Program-made: the position numbers and the translations under genes | Shown here: piece after piece, positions 44,690 through 55,740 of the stretch | How positions within the stretch are numbered: the first letter of the stretch is position 1 | Layout: each line of letters begins with the position of its first letter | Notes under the pieces: generated by a model | Database searches by the model: none | Told to the model about the DNA's origin: nothing | Seen by the model: the letters and a program-made list of their open reading frames with translations, nothing else | From: Tachypleus tridentatus | Taxonomy: Eukaryota > Arthropoda > Merostomata > Xiphosura > Limulidae | Assembly (NCBI RefSeq): GCF_004210375.1 | Contig: NC_134830.1 | Location: 46,319,094 to 46,383,093, forward strand | Length of the DNA: 64,000 bases | Reading direction: 5' to 3'

Positions 44690-44803
44690 CTGTGTTTTCT
44701 TATAGTAAAGCCACACGGGCTATCTGCTGTGTCCACCGAGGGAAATGAAATCCTGATTTTAGCGTTCCAAATCTGTAGACTTACCGCTGTACCAGCGGGT
44801 GAC
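44690..44803 (-). mobile_element. SINE-B in the putative K2P intron
   Basis: Minus-strand copy, from ACCCGCTGGTACAGCGGTAA through a mutated B box (GATTTCATTTCCC) to TTTACTATAAGAAAACAC. The 8-bp repeat AATAACTT at 44682-44689 and 44804-44811 fits a target duplication. It lies about 80 bp beyond the splice donor. Confidence 0.88.
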
Positions 44804-44874
44804 AATAACTTTTATAAAAATGTTTTGATTCTAATTAAACAAAAAACCCGATAGTTCTGAAGTTTTAAATGTAT

Positions 44875-44880
44875 GCTTAC
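44875..44880 (-). other. splice donor of the K2P-like exon
   Basis: On the minus strand the exon end TTACTG is followed by GTAAGC, a good match to the donor consensus. It sits where the similarity to K2P channels would be expected to pass to the next exon. Confidence 0.65.
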
Positions 44881-45073
44881 CAGTAACACAAGAATAGTCA
44901 ACCAGGAACTGAGACCGTTTACTGCGAAGCGTGTGTATCATATCGATTTCTTCCGGAGATTCTGTAGCCCAAAATATCAAAGCACCGATCGTTAAAACCA
45001 ATATATAGAAAGCTGTCAATAAAGCTAGACGGACATTGCTTCGACGTAAATTCTGTCGTATAACTTCCTTCAT
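44881..45073 (-). CDS. two-pore-domain (K2P) potassium channel, putative first coding exon
   Basis: K2P channels are plasma-membrane leak potassium channels with four transmembrane helices and two pore loops per subunit; dimers form the pore. The exon encodes 64 residues plus one base (phase 1). A basic N-terminus (MKEVIRQNLRRSNVR) leads into a hydrophobic helix at about residues 16-36 containing VLTIGALIFWA. The G-A-x-I-F motif closing M1 is typical of K2P, followed by the acidic ESPEE and a charged helix (LRSKRSQFL) ending DYSCV, like the extracellular cap with its FL…CV pattern. The ATG is preceded in frame by TAA at 45092-45094, which supports this start. No pore-loop (GYG/GFG) exon was found to the left in the window. 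Family assignment is by eye; another channel with a similar M1 is possible. Confidence 0.6.
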
Positions 45074-45109
45074 GTTATAATTGCGGCAGTCTTACTGAAC
45101 AGAATAGAA
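45074..45109 (-). other. 5' leader of the K2P-like exon, possible acceptor
   Basis: On the minus strand TTCTATTCTGTTCAG followed by TAAG resembles a splice acceptor, with the AG at 45095-45096. The coding exon may therefore begin with about 20 bases of 5' UTR at 45094, with an upstream non-coding exon elsewhere. It may equally be continuous leader. Confidence 0.4.
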
Positions 45110-45656
45110 GACAATGCACCTTCGCCTCAACTCTGTCAACGTTCAGTATCTGCACTACCTCCGCGAAAATTAAACCTTTCACACAGAAATAGCTTTCTAA
45201 AAGGGCAAACCGCCGTTATTGTTAAACTGGCTAGTAACCTGCTACCATTTCTTTCTATCTAAGTTGTAGTGATTCTTATAACTATCATAATCCTTGCTTG
45301 CTTTTAGATTGGTCAGACGCCGTAGTGCTCTATCGAATATTTCTCTTCTTCGGTGAAGTACGTATATCTAATAGGAAATAGGGTTCGATACGTCCCACGA
45401 TGCTCAGAGCGCGTGGTTGCAGTTTGCCTGACCTCTAGTGGTAAGCAACAAACTGTCTTTTGTTCGAATATATGTACTGTATCGTTAAAACCATGTCAGA
45501 TTCATCACATAAATATTACAAATAATGTAAACAGTTTTGGAACACATGACGTATATTTAACTTTTCTTAGTAACTTCATCAAATGAGACATCATATATTT
45601 TATATTTTTAAAGGATTTTACCATTTCACTCTATCCATTTTTCGAAGAGCTTATTT
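45110..45656. other. upstream region of the K2P-like exon, no gene
   Basis: No TATA-type promoter stands out. The plus-strand frame at 45353-45586 is unremarkable. Confidence 0.35.
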
Positions 45657-45768
45657 GAAGTTAAACACAAAACTACACAATAGGCTATCTTTGTTTTGTC
45701 CACCACAAGTATCAGAACCCGATTTCTAGCGTTGTAAGTCACGAGACATACCGTTGTACCACTGTAGA
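45657..45768 (-). mobile_element. SINE-C
   Basis: Minus-strand copy: CAGTGGTACAACGGTATGTC, then GTGACTTACAACGCTAGAAA, then the B-box-like TCGGGTTCTGATACTT, ending CTATTGTGTAGTTTTGTG. Confidence 0.82.
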
Positions 45769-46194
45769 TCTTTTCAAAGAGATCAACATATAGGTTTATA
45801 GATGCATATATTTAATCCTTGTTTAAATTTCTTGTATTTCACTCACCGAACTCAAAAGTATAGTGTTTAACTTGCCAGAGCTGTAAATCCAGGGATTTCT
45901 AATTTGTCTCCCGTAGCCAGAAAAACGTAATCCGCACTTTGAAGACATTTGTGTGTGCTATAACAGTGAGGTTGAAATCGAATTAGGCACTAGATAAGAG
46001 TAACCCATCAGCTAACGATGAGTGCTATTCACTAGTTGAAGTTCCTGCTAATATGTCAGTTCGAAATTAGGGACAATTATGTTCTGAGATGCACTGATTT
46101 TTCTTCAAGTATTTGAGTAGATTTTATAAGTTTAAGTCTTTAATTCATTAAAAAAAAGTTTAAATGTTTACTGTTATAAGTGTATGTAGTTTTA
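45769..46194. other. no recognisable gene
   Basis: Unclassified spacer. Confidence 0.4.
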
Positions 46195-46198
46195 GAAT

Positions 46199-46256
46199 AG
46201 AATAATGGGTAAGAAAGGAACTAAATTCCTTTTGTCCTAGTTACCTATTATTCTTG
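46199..46256. repeat. imperfect hairpin of about 58 bp
   Basis: AGAATAATGGGTAA pairs with TTACCTATTATTCT, and AGGAACTAA and AATTCCTTTTG lie between. It may be a tiny MITE-like palindrome; no target duplication was seen. Confidence 0.5.
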
Positions 46257-46805
46257 ACCATTCCCTTGTTGTATTACATGCATTTTTTCGTGAAAAAAAT
46301 TGCTGTAAAGTAGAACATGCTATGCATAGAAAGGCAGCGAACCTCTCTATTGTTGGGTCAGGCGGGTCTTTGAGGAAACTTTTCATTATTTTGTGATGAG
46401 AATGATTAGAAGTGACATAGGTACTGCACGTTCCCTAAGAAAAATAGCATATGTGGAACTATGTTCTCTCAGTCTGGAACATAATTTTTTTACAGACATT
46501 TTTGATAACCTTTAACCAACAGTATAGACACCTCGTAATTTTGATACTGTTTTTATGTGTAGAATAAATATTGTTGTTGTAATGCTATTTTACGTCCGCA
46601 TTTGTGGTGTTCTCAGGTAAACTTGTTTCCACATAAGTATTAGATGGGTCTACTTTATAACAGAAACTTTGTGAAGTAAACTAAAGTTGATTAAATGACT
46701 AAGTTTTAAGCTGTGCAAAAAAACAAATAGATAGAACACGTGATGTAAAGTGTAAACAGTTTTATTATTAGACAAAACAAAATAACTACAGGGTATGCAG
46801 TTGCG
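46257..46805. other. no recognisable gene
   Basis: AT-rich spacer. Confidence 0.4.
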
Positions 46806-47438
46806 TGAATGCCTAGACGATCTTCTATTACTGGATCATGGAAAAGAAATACATGTTTAGAAATCTATCAGGTTGAAACCAAGACGAATTCTGTCTGGAC
46901 CAAGACTTCTTACGGAAACTGGAAACCTAGGTTTTATTCGGACATGACATATGCTACCACATGGCTAGTCGTTATCGTACTACATACAAAGACCCACGAT
47001 TTAAAAAAAAATCACGAAACCATATAATACCGCATACCATATGTTCCCGACATCAGCAGAAAAATAACCAATATTTGGCAAAAACTAGCAACAAAATATG
47101 ACATTCCAGTTAATACCAAATTTATTCAAAAACCAGGCACAAAACTAAGGTCCATACTATGTGAAAACTACACTGACAGACACAACATCAACATTATTTA
47201 TAAAATACGACGTGATAATTGCCACGACTTCTGTATTGGAAAAACAAGTAGAGAAATGAAGACCAGATTCAAAGAACACAAAAAGTCACCTTCACACGTT
47301 TTAGAACACTGCAAATCGAATAAACACAACATAACCATAGAAAACACCCAAATACTAAATAAAGAAACAAACATAAACAAACGCAAAATTAAGGAAGCCT
47401 TACTTGTACAACAACTCAAGCCCAAAATAAACCGATAA
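46806..47438 (+). pseudogene. Penelope-like element, C-terminal part with GIY-YIG nuclease
   Basis: One reading frame runs from 46809 to a stop at 47436-47438, interrupted by a single in-frame TAA at 47025. After it come YRIPYVPDISRKI, then a KLRSIL-type linker. The GIY-YIG endonuclease follows, with IIYKI in the GIY position, FCIGKTSREM in the YIG position and its following Arg, FKEH with His, and a C-terminal HCKSNKHN…ENTQIL…KEALLVQQLKPKINR. Penelope-like retroelements join a reverse transcriptase to such a nuclease, which nicks the target to start insertion. The RT core is not present, so the copy is truncated. The first roughly 70 codons (46809-47024) are open in the same frame but I do not recognise them with confidence. 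Confidence 0.8.
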
Positions 47439-47576
47439 AAAGGAACACTTTTATACCTATATTAATAAATATATCTAACATCTAAGCACGCCCTCTACAT
47501 TCCTACACTCAATTACACAACCGCCTTCAAACATGTGGTCAGCTACCGGTCAGTGACTCTTTCTTTCTTTGTGAAC

Positions 47577-47606
47577 CTGACGATGACCGAAGAAGGTCGA
47601 AGCGTT
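47577..47606 (+). ncRNA. hammerhead-like motif downstream of the Penelope-like ORF
   Basis: The order is CTGACGA, T, GACC, GAAGAA, GGTC, GAAGCGTT. It begins 139 bp after the nuclease stop codon on the same strand. Penelope-like elements are known to carry hammerhead ribozyme motifs in their terminal repeats, and the position fits. One core base is changed (GAAG for GAAA) and there is an extra T before stem II, so this copy is unlikely to be active. Confidence 0.55.
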
Positions 47607-48183
47607 TTTCGCTCCTCTACTAGTGTTTTCTCTATCCATACCAGCCGTTTTTAAATATATAAGAAAAACTTTACCTCAGCAATATTACATAAACTTATTA
47701 AAATAGTTAAGTAACACAGATACTCCTTTTAAAGGTGAAATTTGGTATAATTATATCCATAAACATAAAAACACATTTAACAAAGAAAAATAAAACCTTA
47801 AAGAAGAGCTTGTGTAGTTCTAAAATAACCTTTAACAAGGCCCCCTGACGTGATTTTGCATAACTTAAATGCAAGAAATATTCTGTTAGCCAAGATTTAA
47901 AGGAATGCAATAAGTATAATAATTAAAGAAAAACGTTTTTTTAAAGATACTTGTTAAGATTAAAGTGAAACTTTCATAATTAAATAATACTAAAAGAATG
48001 AAAATAAAACATTAAAAAATATATATGTTTAATATCCGTTGTGTTTATATCTATGCATTTTAAAAGAAAGAAAGTGTAATATGTTTTGAAATAATTAAGT
48101 GTATGATAATAAGTCATAATAGATTCTATCTCGCTCTCGATTGTCTTGCTTAGGTAACGTTTGGACTACATTCCCAACCTGTC
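47607..48183. other. Penelope 3' flank, then no recognisable gene
   Basis: The sequence to about 47675 (CCATACCAGCCGTTTTTAAA then ATATATAAGAAAAACTTTAC) is probably still element; the rest is AT-rich and unclassified. Confidence 0.4.
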
Positions 48184-48195
48184 TTGGTGGTGATA

Positions 48196-48470
48196 GGCCT
48201 GGCATGGCCAAGCGCGTAAGGTGTGTGACTCGTAATCCGAGGGTCGCGGGTTCGCGCCCACGTCGCGCTAAACATGCTCGCCCTCCCAGCCGTGGGGGCG
48301 TATAATGTGACGGTCAATCCCACTATTTGTTGGTAAAAGAGTAGCCCAAGAGTTGGCGGTGGGTGGTGATGACTAGATGCCTTTCCTCTAGTCTTACATT
48401 GCTAAATTAGGGACGGCTAGCACAGATAGCCCTCGAGTAGCTTTGTGCGAAATTTCAAAAACAAACAAAA
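48196..48470 (+). mobile_element. SINE-A, subfamily A2, with perfect 12-bp target duplication
   Basis: Starts GGCCTGGCATGGCCAAGCGC, with B box GCGGGTTCGCGCCCACG. The tail is TTTGTGCGAAATTTCAAAAAC. TTGGTGGTGATA is exact at 48184-48195 and 48471-48482. This is the most complete A2 copy on the plus strand. Confidence 0.97.
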
Positions 48471-48482
48471 TTGGTGGTGATA

Positions 48483-50171
48483 GCAGTATCATTTAGTTGT
48501 TGCCAATTCATTTATATTTCATTCATTGCACAATAAATAATCACTCACAAAATTCATGTGAGTTAAGACCTTTATGTAAATGTCTAATCAGCCACAATTA
48601 ATGTTTGTGTTCTTATCACTTATCTCAGTGGAAACATAACTTTCATTCCGCTCATTAAATTGGTATATTTCCTAGGTATATTAATAATAACCTAGTAAAT
48701 ACAAGGCAGCGTGCTACATATTTTTATCGTCTCTCAGCTAGGTTATTGGTGTAATACTTTCGAAATGCTGGATAGTGTTTTGCATCAAAAAATTCAGTCA
48801 GTGTCTCAATACACTTTCAGTCACTGATGTTTAAACCACATAACCATCCTTACTTAAGAAATAAATCAAATTGTAAAGCCAATAAACCAAAATATAATGT
48901 AAAGGTTACATCATATCATAAGATACCACTCACATGGTATCTTTCAACCTGAGTTTTCGACCTCCTAGCTAACATCTTCAAATGTGCAAACTGTTGATGT
49001 AGTAGATACTGTATTTATTCACTCCAACTACCTTAGCTTTTTCTGCATTAGTAATAACCATATGATGTGATATTTCATGTCACTACTTGAGAGCTTGGAA
49101 AGTACAGTTAAAACTGTCTTACAATCTTTGATTTTTCAATCATCTGTGTGCTCTAAATATCTACTATCAAGTAGCTGTCACATTAGACAACACCACCAGA
49201 TAGTTTAGAAAGTAAGGTTCGCAAGGCCATTTCAACAGTTGGTTTCTCGAACAAACAGCTATGCCGACTGTTGTAAATCGAGTGGCAATTTTACATATAC
49301 ATCTTACATTATAGTCTTACATATCGTATCTTAACACCACTCAATACCTCAGAAACTAAGGAAGGCTACTTCGTTTCAGTCATTGGGTGCTTCATCTAAT
49401 GTTCATCCCGGCTGGTTATACTTAAACAATGAAGTGTATACATTATACCGTGAATATCATTTGATAGCTTGGAAAGTAAGGATGAATTCTTGGCTGCTTC
49501 ACCTAATGATTGTCCTGGATCGTGAAGATTGATCATTCCCATCCATATCGATAATGAGGCCAAATCAATAATTGTTTGTATCTTCCTTCTCCTCAACTGG
49601 ATGTTAAGATATATATATCTTTAATCTCTTTTCCTTTGACTGACAAGTAAGAATGACTTGTGAGAACTTCCTCGTCCTACTCTGACTTATCAGTTTCACT
49701 TTTAGACTCATGTAGCTCGTATGTTAGCCACATTACTTCTGGTGGGATACTTTCCTGGGTCAAGAGGTCACCGAGGACATGCTTGTATACCAAATCCACA
49801 ATTTAAGTAAAAATTCTAACTTTATCTCAACAAGTTTTTTACTTAGAGTTATCTAAAAGCTGGTATTCTGCAACTTTGCAAAAATCGTTTAGTGTATTTG
49901 CAAAAAAAATTTTAAACACTTGTTTGAACTTTGATCTTTATGCAAGTCCAATGGGTATCAACTCTGTGAACAAAGCTTTACAGATTGTTTTTAGACATTT
50001 TCTGCCCATCTCAAAGTATAGGTTTGTATTTCATTCAGACTTTGACATCCTATATGATTTTATTTCTCATGTGATTTTCACTTCCCTTTAATGACTATTC
50101 AGAAAACAGCAACAACAAAAGCATTTATGATGCTTCATCAAGTGGATTAAATAGTAAGTCATAAATCTCAG
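48483..50171. other. no gene; recurring GGAAAGTAAGG phrase
   Basis: A phrase like AGCTTGGAAAGTAAGGATGA recurs at about 49092, 49204, 49350 and 49467, spaced 110-150 bp, within otherwise unrelated sequence. This suggests a very old tandem repeat or a decayed repetitive coding region. A minus-strand segment at 48954-48981 (TGAAGATG…AGGTCGAAAAC) weakly resembles the hammerhead-like motif. Open frames at 49396-49596 and 49876-50091 are not recognised. Confidence 0.4.
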
Positions 50172-50448
50172 TGAACCAGAATGGCGTGTTGGTTAGGCCC
50201 CTCGACTCGTAATATGAGGATCTCGGGTTCAAAACCCCACCACACCAAACATTCTCGCCCTTTTAGCCGTAAAAAGAGATATATTGTGATGGTCAATCTT
50301 ACTATTCGTTGATAAAAGAGTAGCCCAAGAGTTGGCAATGGATGGCAATGAGTACTTGTTTTCCTTCTAGTCTTGCACTGCTGAATTACAGGAGGCTAAC
50401 ACAGATAGCCCTCATGTAACTTTGCACGAAATTCAAAACAAACAAATA
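50172..50448 (+). mobile_element. SINE-A, full length
   Basis: Head GAACCAGAATGGCGTGTTGG, B box TCGGGTTCAAAACCCC. Complete body with CpG decay. Tail GCACGAAATTCAAAACAAAC. Confidence 0.87.
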
Positions 50449-52965
50449 AATACATACTTCCAAGTTAGAATTAATGGCTTAATATGCCACTCGTTTTTAT
50501 TTATGTTATTGTTGAGTTAATGACATTTGGACAAGAAGTAATACATAGTTTCTGAGAAGTGAATAGGGGCTAGTTTTCATAGTGGAGGAAAAAGTACAAA
50601 ACTTTGAAACGAACCACAAATTGGAGGTTATTTAAAGTTTTTATTATGGTTTTGACGGGGATAATATTTTTGTATTAAATTGTACATGATTTAAAACTAT
50701 ATCAGTATTTTTACTTAAGAATACATAACGCCAAGAAGTCTAAGGTGATTAAGTAGAATAAACTATGAATTTTAAAATGAAAAATTATTCTGGGAATTGA
50801 AAATATTTTGTTATAACTACGTACATTACTAAATTTAATATAACTAAAGCAACACATGCAACTACGTCACCCTTTGGTTATCGAAAGCAAAATATAATTG
50901 CTAGAAAAATTGAGCTTCACCAAAGATATAATAGAGAAATATCGCCTATATTACTCTAGGCTTCAGACAGGAGTGCAAGTTATGTTTCTACTAGTAAATG
51001 CTATTCTTATTCAGTAGTGTGCTATGCTATTTTCTCGATTAGTATTTGCTCCAACAGATGAAGATAAGTAACACATATAAATTCTTGATGTAAAAACAAA
51101 CAAGTTAGATCTAACTGGGTATACAAAATGGAGTTTTCTGATCAATAAATAAAAAAACTTCACTTTGAAGTTACCACCTCCTGCGATACTGTAACAAAAA
51201 CAACCACAGTAAAGATGAGAAAATCCCTCATACCCAGCTGATGCTGCATTGTCTTATTGAGTAATCCTTCCAAAACTATACAACAAGGAACTACTCATGA
51301 CCTGCTGAGATTATTTCAGGGTAAGCAATATAAATGGCCCAGATCACCCGTTTAAACATTTAAGCTCCTTATGGTACCCCTTTTCTGAGTTTTTGATTCA
51401 ATCTGATGCAGTTCCTTGTTTCCCAGTAGGTTGAACCAACATTGCAATTCAGTAATAACTTCTTGCAGTTCCAGAGCTAGTCCTTCTTCAAGTGCCCATT
51501 GTAGTCTAAGCTTGTAAAATCTAAACTTAGAGCTAGGAAGTGTATAACTTGTTCCAAAAACCACCAATTCCAGACAGTTACCTGTCTGAAATGCTTCAGA
51601 AAATCCTTTTTAATTATACCTTTGTTTGTTTGGAAAGGGCCCTATTCCGCCTAAACACTATCAGTTTTGCCTCACTCATAGGGAATTGTGATCATAGCCA
51701 GAAATGGTTCTTTATTTTAACAAGATGTCAATGAATGACATCAGTGGCACAACATTGTAGGAACTCTCGGAGACTTTGGTATGCTAATGAGCAGTAAGCT
51801 CCAGCTCTAGAGTAGCAGAAGGAAGAGGTTCATTGGGCAACTCGTCGATTGGTTCTTCCTAAGAACCCTGCATTTCGTAATTCATGACTATCCTGGCAGT
51901 TTACTTACCGGCATGGGGAAGTCCATCATTGTCTATTGATCAAATCAATTTACAATTCGATGCCTATTATCTTATCTAGTTTTGAGGTAACGCTTCAATT
52001 GGCAGGTGCCATTCTCCAGCAGTACTTCCATGTTCTAGGGTGGCTTAAACTAAAGATGATTTCTTTTATTTTTTACTTTCATTGATGTAAGTTGATGATG
52101 TTACACACACAATCTCACGTTAGATCAAAATTGTGCAATGGCTCCGTGGATAAATTTAGAATTACGCAATCCTTACCAAAGTAAAATGTGGTTAAAACAA
52201 GAACCTATAAGAGGATGTTAGGGATAATTTATCCAGTACCATCTTAAACAGCAAGTGCAATTTTAAAGTTTAAATTTTTTTCTGAAAGATTGTCAACAAA
52301 TTGTCTAGTCAGTGCACACCACTTTCAAGCAACAAACTAAATTATAGCTAAGTAAAAAGTTATATATATTTGGCAACACTGACTTAGACTTGATTTCCAT
52401 TGTCCAAGTGGACAATGATTTCCAACAACAATAACAAAAAAAAAAGAATTTGAAAAGGAACATTTTAAAGCATTTCATATATTATCTTATATGAACAATA
52501 ATGATGTAAGCTATATTTTTATGTTTTCTTCGTTTGTTTCCTGAAGGAATCAGCTAATTACGATGATTACGTAATAGTTAAAAAGTTTACGATAAGATAA
52601 TAATCTAGAAACTTAGCGTAATGTTTAGAAACAAGAGTATTTATAAGTACGACTAGTGAGTCAATGAGTAGCTATTGAATAATGAATGAATGGTTCAGTA
52701 CGGTATCAGAAAAGTGATTTAGTGGTAAAAGTGAGAGATATCGCATCTATTAAGTTAATTGATTAGCAGAGAAATTACAAAAGTTTTGTGTTTTTAAGTC
52801 ACCATGAATTTCGGAAATTTTGTTACATTATTGTTTGTGAACTTGGGTCTCAACATGAGTGAAAATAAAATAGTCTATTGAAACATTATAATAGAAATAA
52901 ACAAATTAATGACAGAACTAGTCAAATGATAGATCACGTTACAAACATTTTCCTCTTCATTTGTG
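50449..52965. other. longest stretch without a recognised element
   Basis: Nothing in this stretch of about 2.5 kb matches a family I know. A minus-strand frame at 51352-51567 (71 codons, containing LRLQWALEEGLALELQEV) and a plus-strand frame at 51540-51734 overlap head-to-head. The first has a helical, protein-like composition but no supporting splice context. Confidence 0.35.
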
Positions 52966-53024
52966 TTGAGTAGACAACAGACAGCCCACTGTGTAGCTTT
53001 GTGCTTAGCCATGAACAATCTTCT
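52966..53024 (+). mobile_element. SINE-C 3' fragment next to a LINE end
   Basis: GAGTAGACAACAGACAGCCC then ACTGTGTAGCTTTGTGCTTA is the SINE-C 3' half. It abuts the 3' end of the minus-strand LINE. Confidence 0.7.
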
Positions 53025-53349
53025 CATGCAACGAAAGGTTTGGAAGTGGTTTATTTAAGTGAATAGACAGTACAGATAGAAATAAAATTCACATAACTAT
53101 TAACGTATGATTCATTGTATGTTCATATAACATAATGTCTAAGGACAACAAGGGACCGATTAGCCCACTTAGACTATCCCATCTTCTTAGCTAAACTAAA
53201 TATACTAAACAAAACTCAAAGCCAGCCATTATAATTTATTTAATTATCAAGCTCTCACTTAAACTCACTTAAATTTACTGCCTCCATTACATCCGCAGGA
53301 AACCCATTTCAAAGACTAAGGACCCTGTTTAAAAATAAAAGTGTCTTAA

Positions 53350-53650
53350 CTAAAGATGATTTATATCCTGACAAAAATTAAATTTGTGTTTTCTAGTCCT
53401 ATTATTCTCATTTTTAACTATGAAAAACGATAATATATCAACATTATCAATTCCTTTTACAACCTTTAACACTTCAGTCAGATCCCCTCTAGTTCTTATT
53501 TCTTCAAGAGGAAACAATTTCAGAAACTTTAACCTTTCCTCGTATGACAACCCCTCCATCCAAGACACAATTCTAGCAGTCCTCCTCTAAACTCATTCCA
53601 ACATTTTAATGGCCTTCTTAAGATAAGAAGCCTAAGACTGAATACAGTAC
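53350..53650 (-). pseudogene. LINE RT C-terminal region
   Basis: RRTARIVSWMEGLSYEERLK then FLKLFPLEEIRTRGDLTEVL and KVVKGIDNVD…FF is the conserved end of CR1/L2-type ORF2 (L-x-Y-E-x-RL, then R-x-RGDL-x-EV-K). The region before it reads VLYSVLGF on one frame and KAIKMLE on another. Confidence 0.8.
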
Positions 53651-53739
53651 TCCAAAAGTGTCCTGTTCCACCCATGGCTTATACAATGAAATTATCACAT
53701 CTTTAGACTGGTATTCAATAGCTCTGTAAATAGAAACCT

Positions 53740-54040
53740 TTGATGTGGCACCTTGTCAAATGCTTTCTGTACCGTTACTCTTATCTATGTAAGCAGTAAC
53801 CTTTTCAAAGAATGTCAAAAATGTGTAAGAAATAATTTTCCTTTAATGAAATCATGTTGATTATTTAGTGAAAGTCTAAACATTGTTAAATGATGTGAAG
53901 AAACATCTTTTATCAGACATTTTAAAACTTTTCCCACAGCTGATGTAAGACTAATAGGTCTGTAATTACTGGGAGAATTTTTATCATTTTGCTTGAAAAG
54001 AGGCGTAAGCTTAACCAATTTTTGATCCTCTGTCACCTAC
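53740..54040 (-). pseudogene. LINE RT fingers fragment
   Basis: VKLTPLFKQNDKNSPSNYRP then ISLTSAVGKVLKCLIKD, then a degenerate QHDFIKGK, is RT block 1-2. Downstream (frameshifted) KAFDKVPHQ is the start of the palm. The next recognisable residues already belong to the C-terminal region, so the YxDD motif and most of the palm are deleted. Confidence 0.82.
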
Positions 54041-54779
54041 ACATTATCCAAGAACTTACAAATATACTAACAAGTGGCTTACTTATCTAGTCCTTAACCT
54101 CTTTCAAAACCCTTGGGGAAATAGTGTCTCGTCTAGGAGCCTTATGCTCCTTTAAATTTCCCAATTGTTTTTTTTAACAAGCTCAGAATTAAAGTGATCA
54201 TCTTGTTCAACCTTGTTTCCATCTATCAACTGTTAAAGATGTGGAATATTGTTTTAGTCTCCATCAGTAAAAACTAAATAAAAGTAGAATTTAATAACCC
54301 AACTAGCTCATAATAATCAGATATGAGCCTTACTTTATCATCTATCACAGATTCTACACCATCTGAATATTTTGTTTTTCCTTAATGTATTCAAAGAAAT
54401 CCTTAATATATAAATTGTTATATTTTCAGCTAACCCTTTTTTATGTTTCAATTTCCAGCTTGACCAACATTCTTGAGTTTGTATAACCTTCTACATCTCC
54501 TTTCATACCAGTCAATTTAAATTTCTTAAATTTGTGATCCTTTTCTTTAATTTTATCCTTTATACACTTTGTTAGCCAACCTGTTTTTTCTTTTTTGTAC
54601 CTGCAGTCAACTTTTCTCTCTCTAAGAAATATACTTATTTTAAATGTTTAAAAAATAATCCTAATTTCATCAGTGTTTCCATGTCTCCCAGCAAGCAGTT
54701 TACAAGAGGTAATCATACAGTACTTCAACTTCTGCTTTTTGTGAAATTTGTAACCAAAATATCATTATTCTTGATCTCT

Positions 54780-55340
54780 ATATGCAGCAAAACATCGAAC
54801 CTAATAGAGCAATGATCACTTGCACCTAAATATTCCCCACATTTCACCCTCATGCCATTTCTATATTAGAAGTTAAAAATAAATCTAAAATAGCATTCTT
54901 TAGTAGATTGCTTGACTAACTGGTGAAATTTGTGATCCAAAAAACTTTTCGCCCTCATGGTTTGTCTTCAACGTTTCCCAATCTATATGCTTGAAATTAA
55001 AATCACTATAAAGTACGACCTGTTAAAAATAAAATCTTTATCCCTCCTGCAAAGGTTTCATTAATTCCATCAATATCATCTGGTGGTCTTTAACAAATTT
55101 CCACTAAAATTTTTTTTCCTTATATCCGTCAAAAGGAACTCAAATTAATTCAATTTCTTTACTATTATCTTTAATATCCTCAACTTCAGTAGGATGTATT
55201 TCACATTTTACATATAAAGCCGCATTCTTTTTAGTAATATTCTTATTAAATAACCTATAACTATGCATTTCAAATACATTTTTGTTATCAAAATTGTCTA
55301 CATTCAACCACGTTTCAGTTATTCCCATTATTATCAAAAT
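54780..55340 (-). pseudogene. LINE apurinic-like endonuclease domain
   Basis: MGITETWLN (the E-T-W motif that binds metal) starts a 65-codon open stretch, then VALYVK-like ALYVKCEIHP, DINETF-like GINETF, DFNFKHIDWE and finally GASDHCSIRF, with the SDH motif of the active site. Four or more frameshifts break the domain. The enzyme nicks target DNA for target-primed reverse transcription. Confidence 0.82.
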
Positions 55341-55489
55341 ATTTCATTCATACCAGCGCTGTAAAGTAACCTATTTAATTTACTAAACTTCCAACATTAC
55401 ATTTGTAAAAATTATGTCTGCTGTTAGAGCTACTTCTATACTCATGTGCTATGCTAAACATTTCTCTTGTTATTATTTTTTTTGTATTT

Positions 55490-55730
55490 AGTTTATCTTG
55501 GCCATCACCGATGTCCACTCCCACTTTAAACCTTCTTTTACAGCTGAGTTGATAGCCCTTGCAAAAGGGATACTCCCTACCCTATTTAAATGTAAACCAC
55601 CCATTTCAAAAATTATCCTGCTATTACCGTTAAGTTCAAGTTACAGCCAAGTCCAATCTCAGTCTCTCCCTCTCTTCCTTTGTTCTCATATCACGACTTT
55701 TTCCGTTTGCTGTACAATATTTATATAGTT
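55490..55730 (-). pseudogene. LINE ORF1 end, SGNH-esterase type
   Basis: Frameshifted minus-strand reading gives a GWLHLN-like block, then VGRVSLLQGLSTQL, matching the corresponding ORF1 end (D-x-LHLN then ARxINSA) of the plus-strand LINE. The D-x-x-H pair belongs to the catalytic part of SGNH hydrolases. The rest of ORF1 was not found upstream. Confidence 0.55.
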
Positions 55731-55740
55731 AGTCTGTTAG

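Larger units (their letters stand above)
53030..55740 (-). mobile_element. CR1-like LINE, minus strand, decayed
   Basis: Remains occur in the right order on the minus strand: the ORF1 end (about 55500-55730), ORF2 endonuclease (about 54780-55340), RT fingers (about 53815-54040) and the RT C-terminus with 3' UTR (53350-53600, and to about 53030). Many stops and frameshifts. The RT palm is missing. The 3' part retains AATAAACCACTTCC near the end. Similar in family to the plus-strand element at 57250-60060. Confidence 0.85.
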
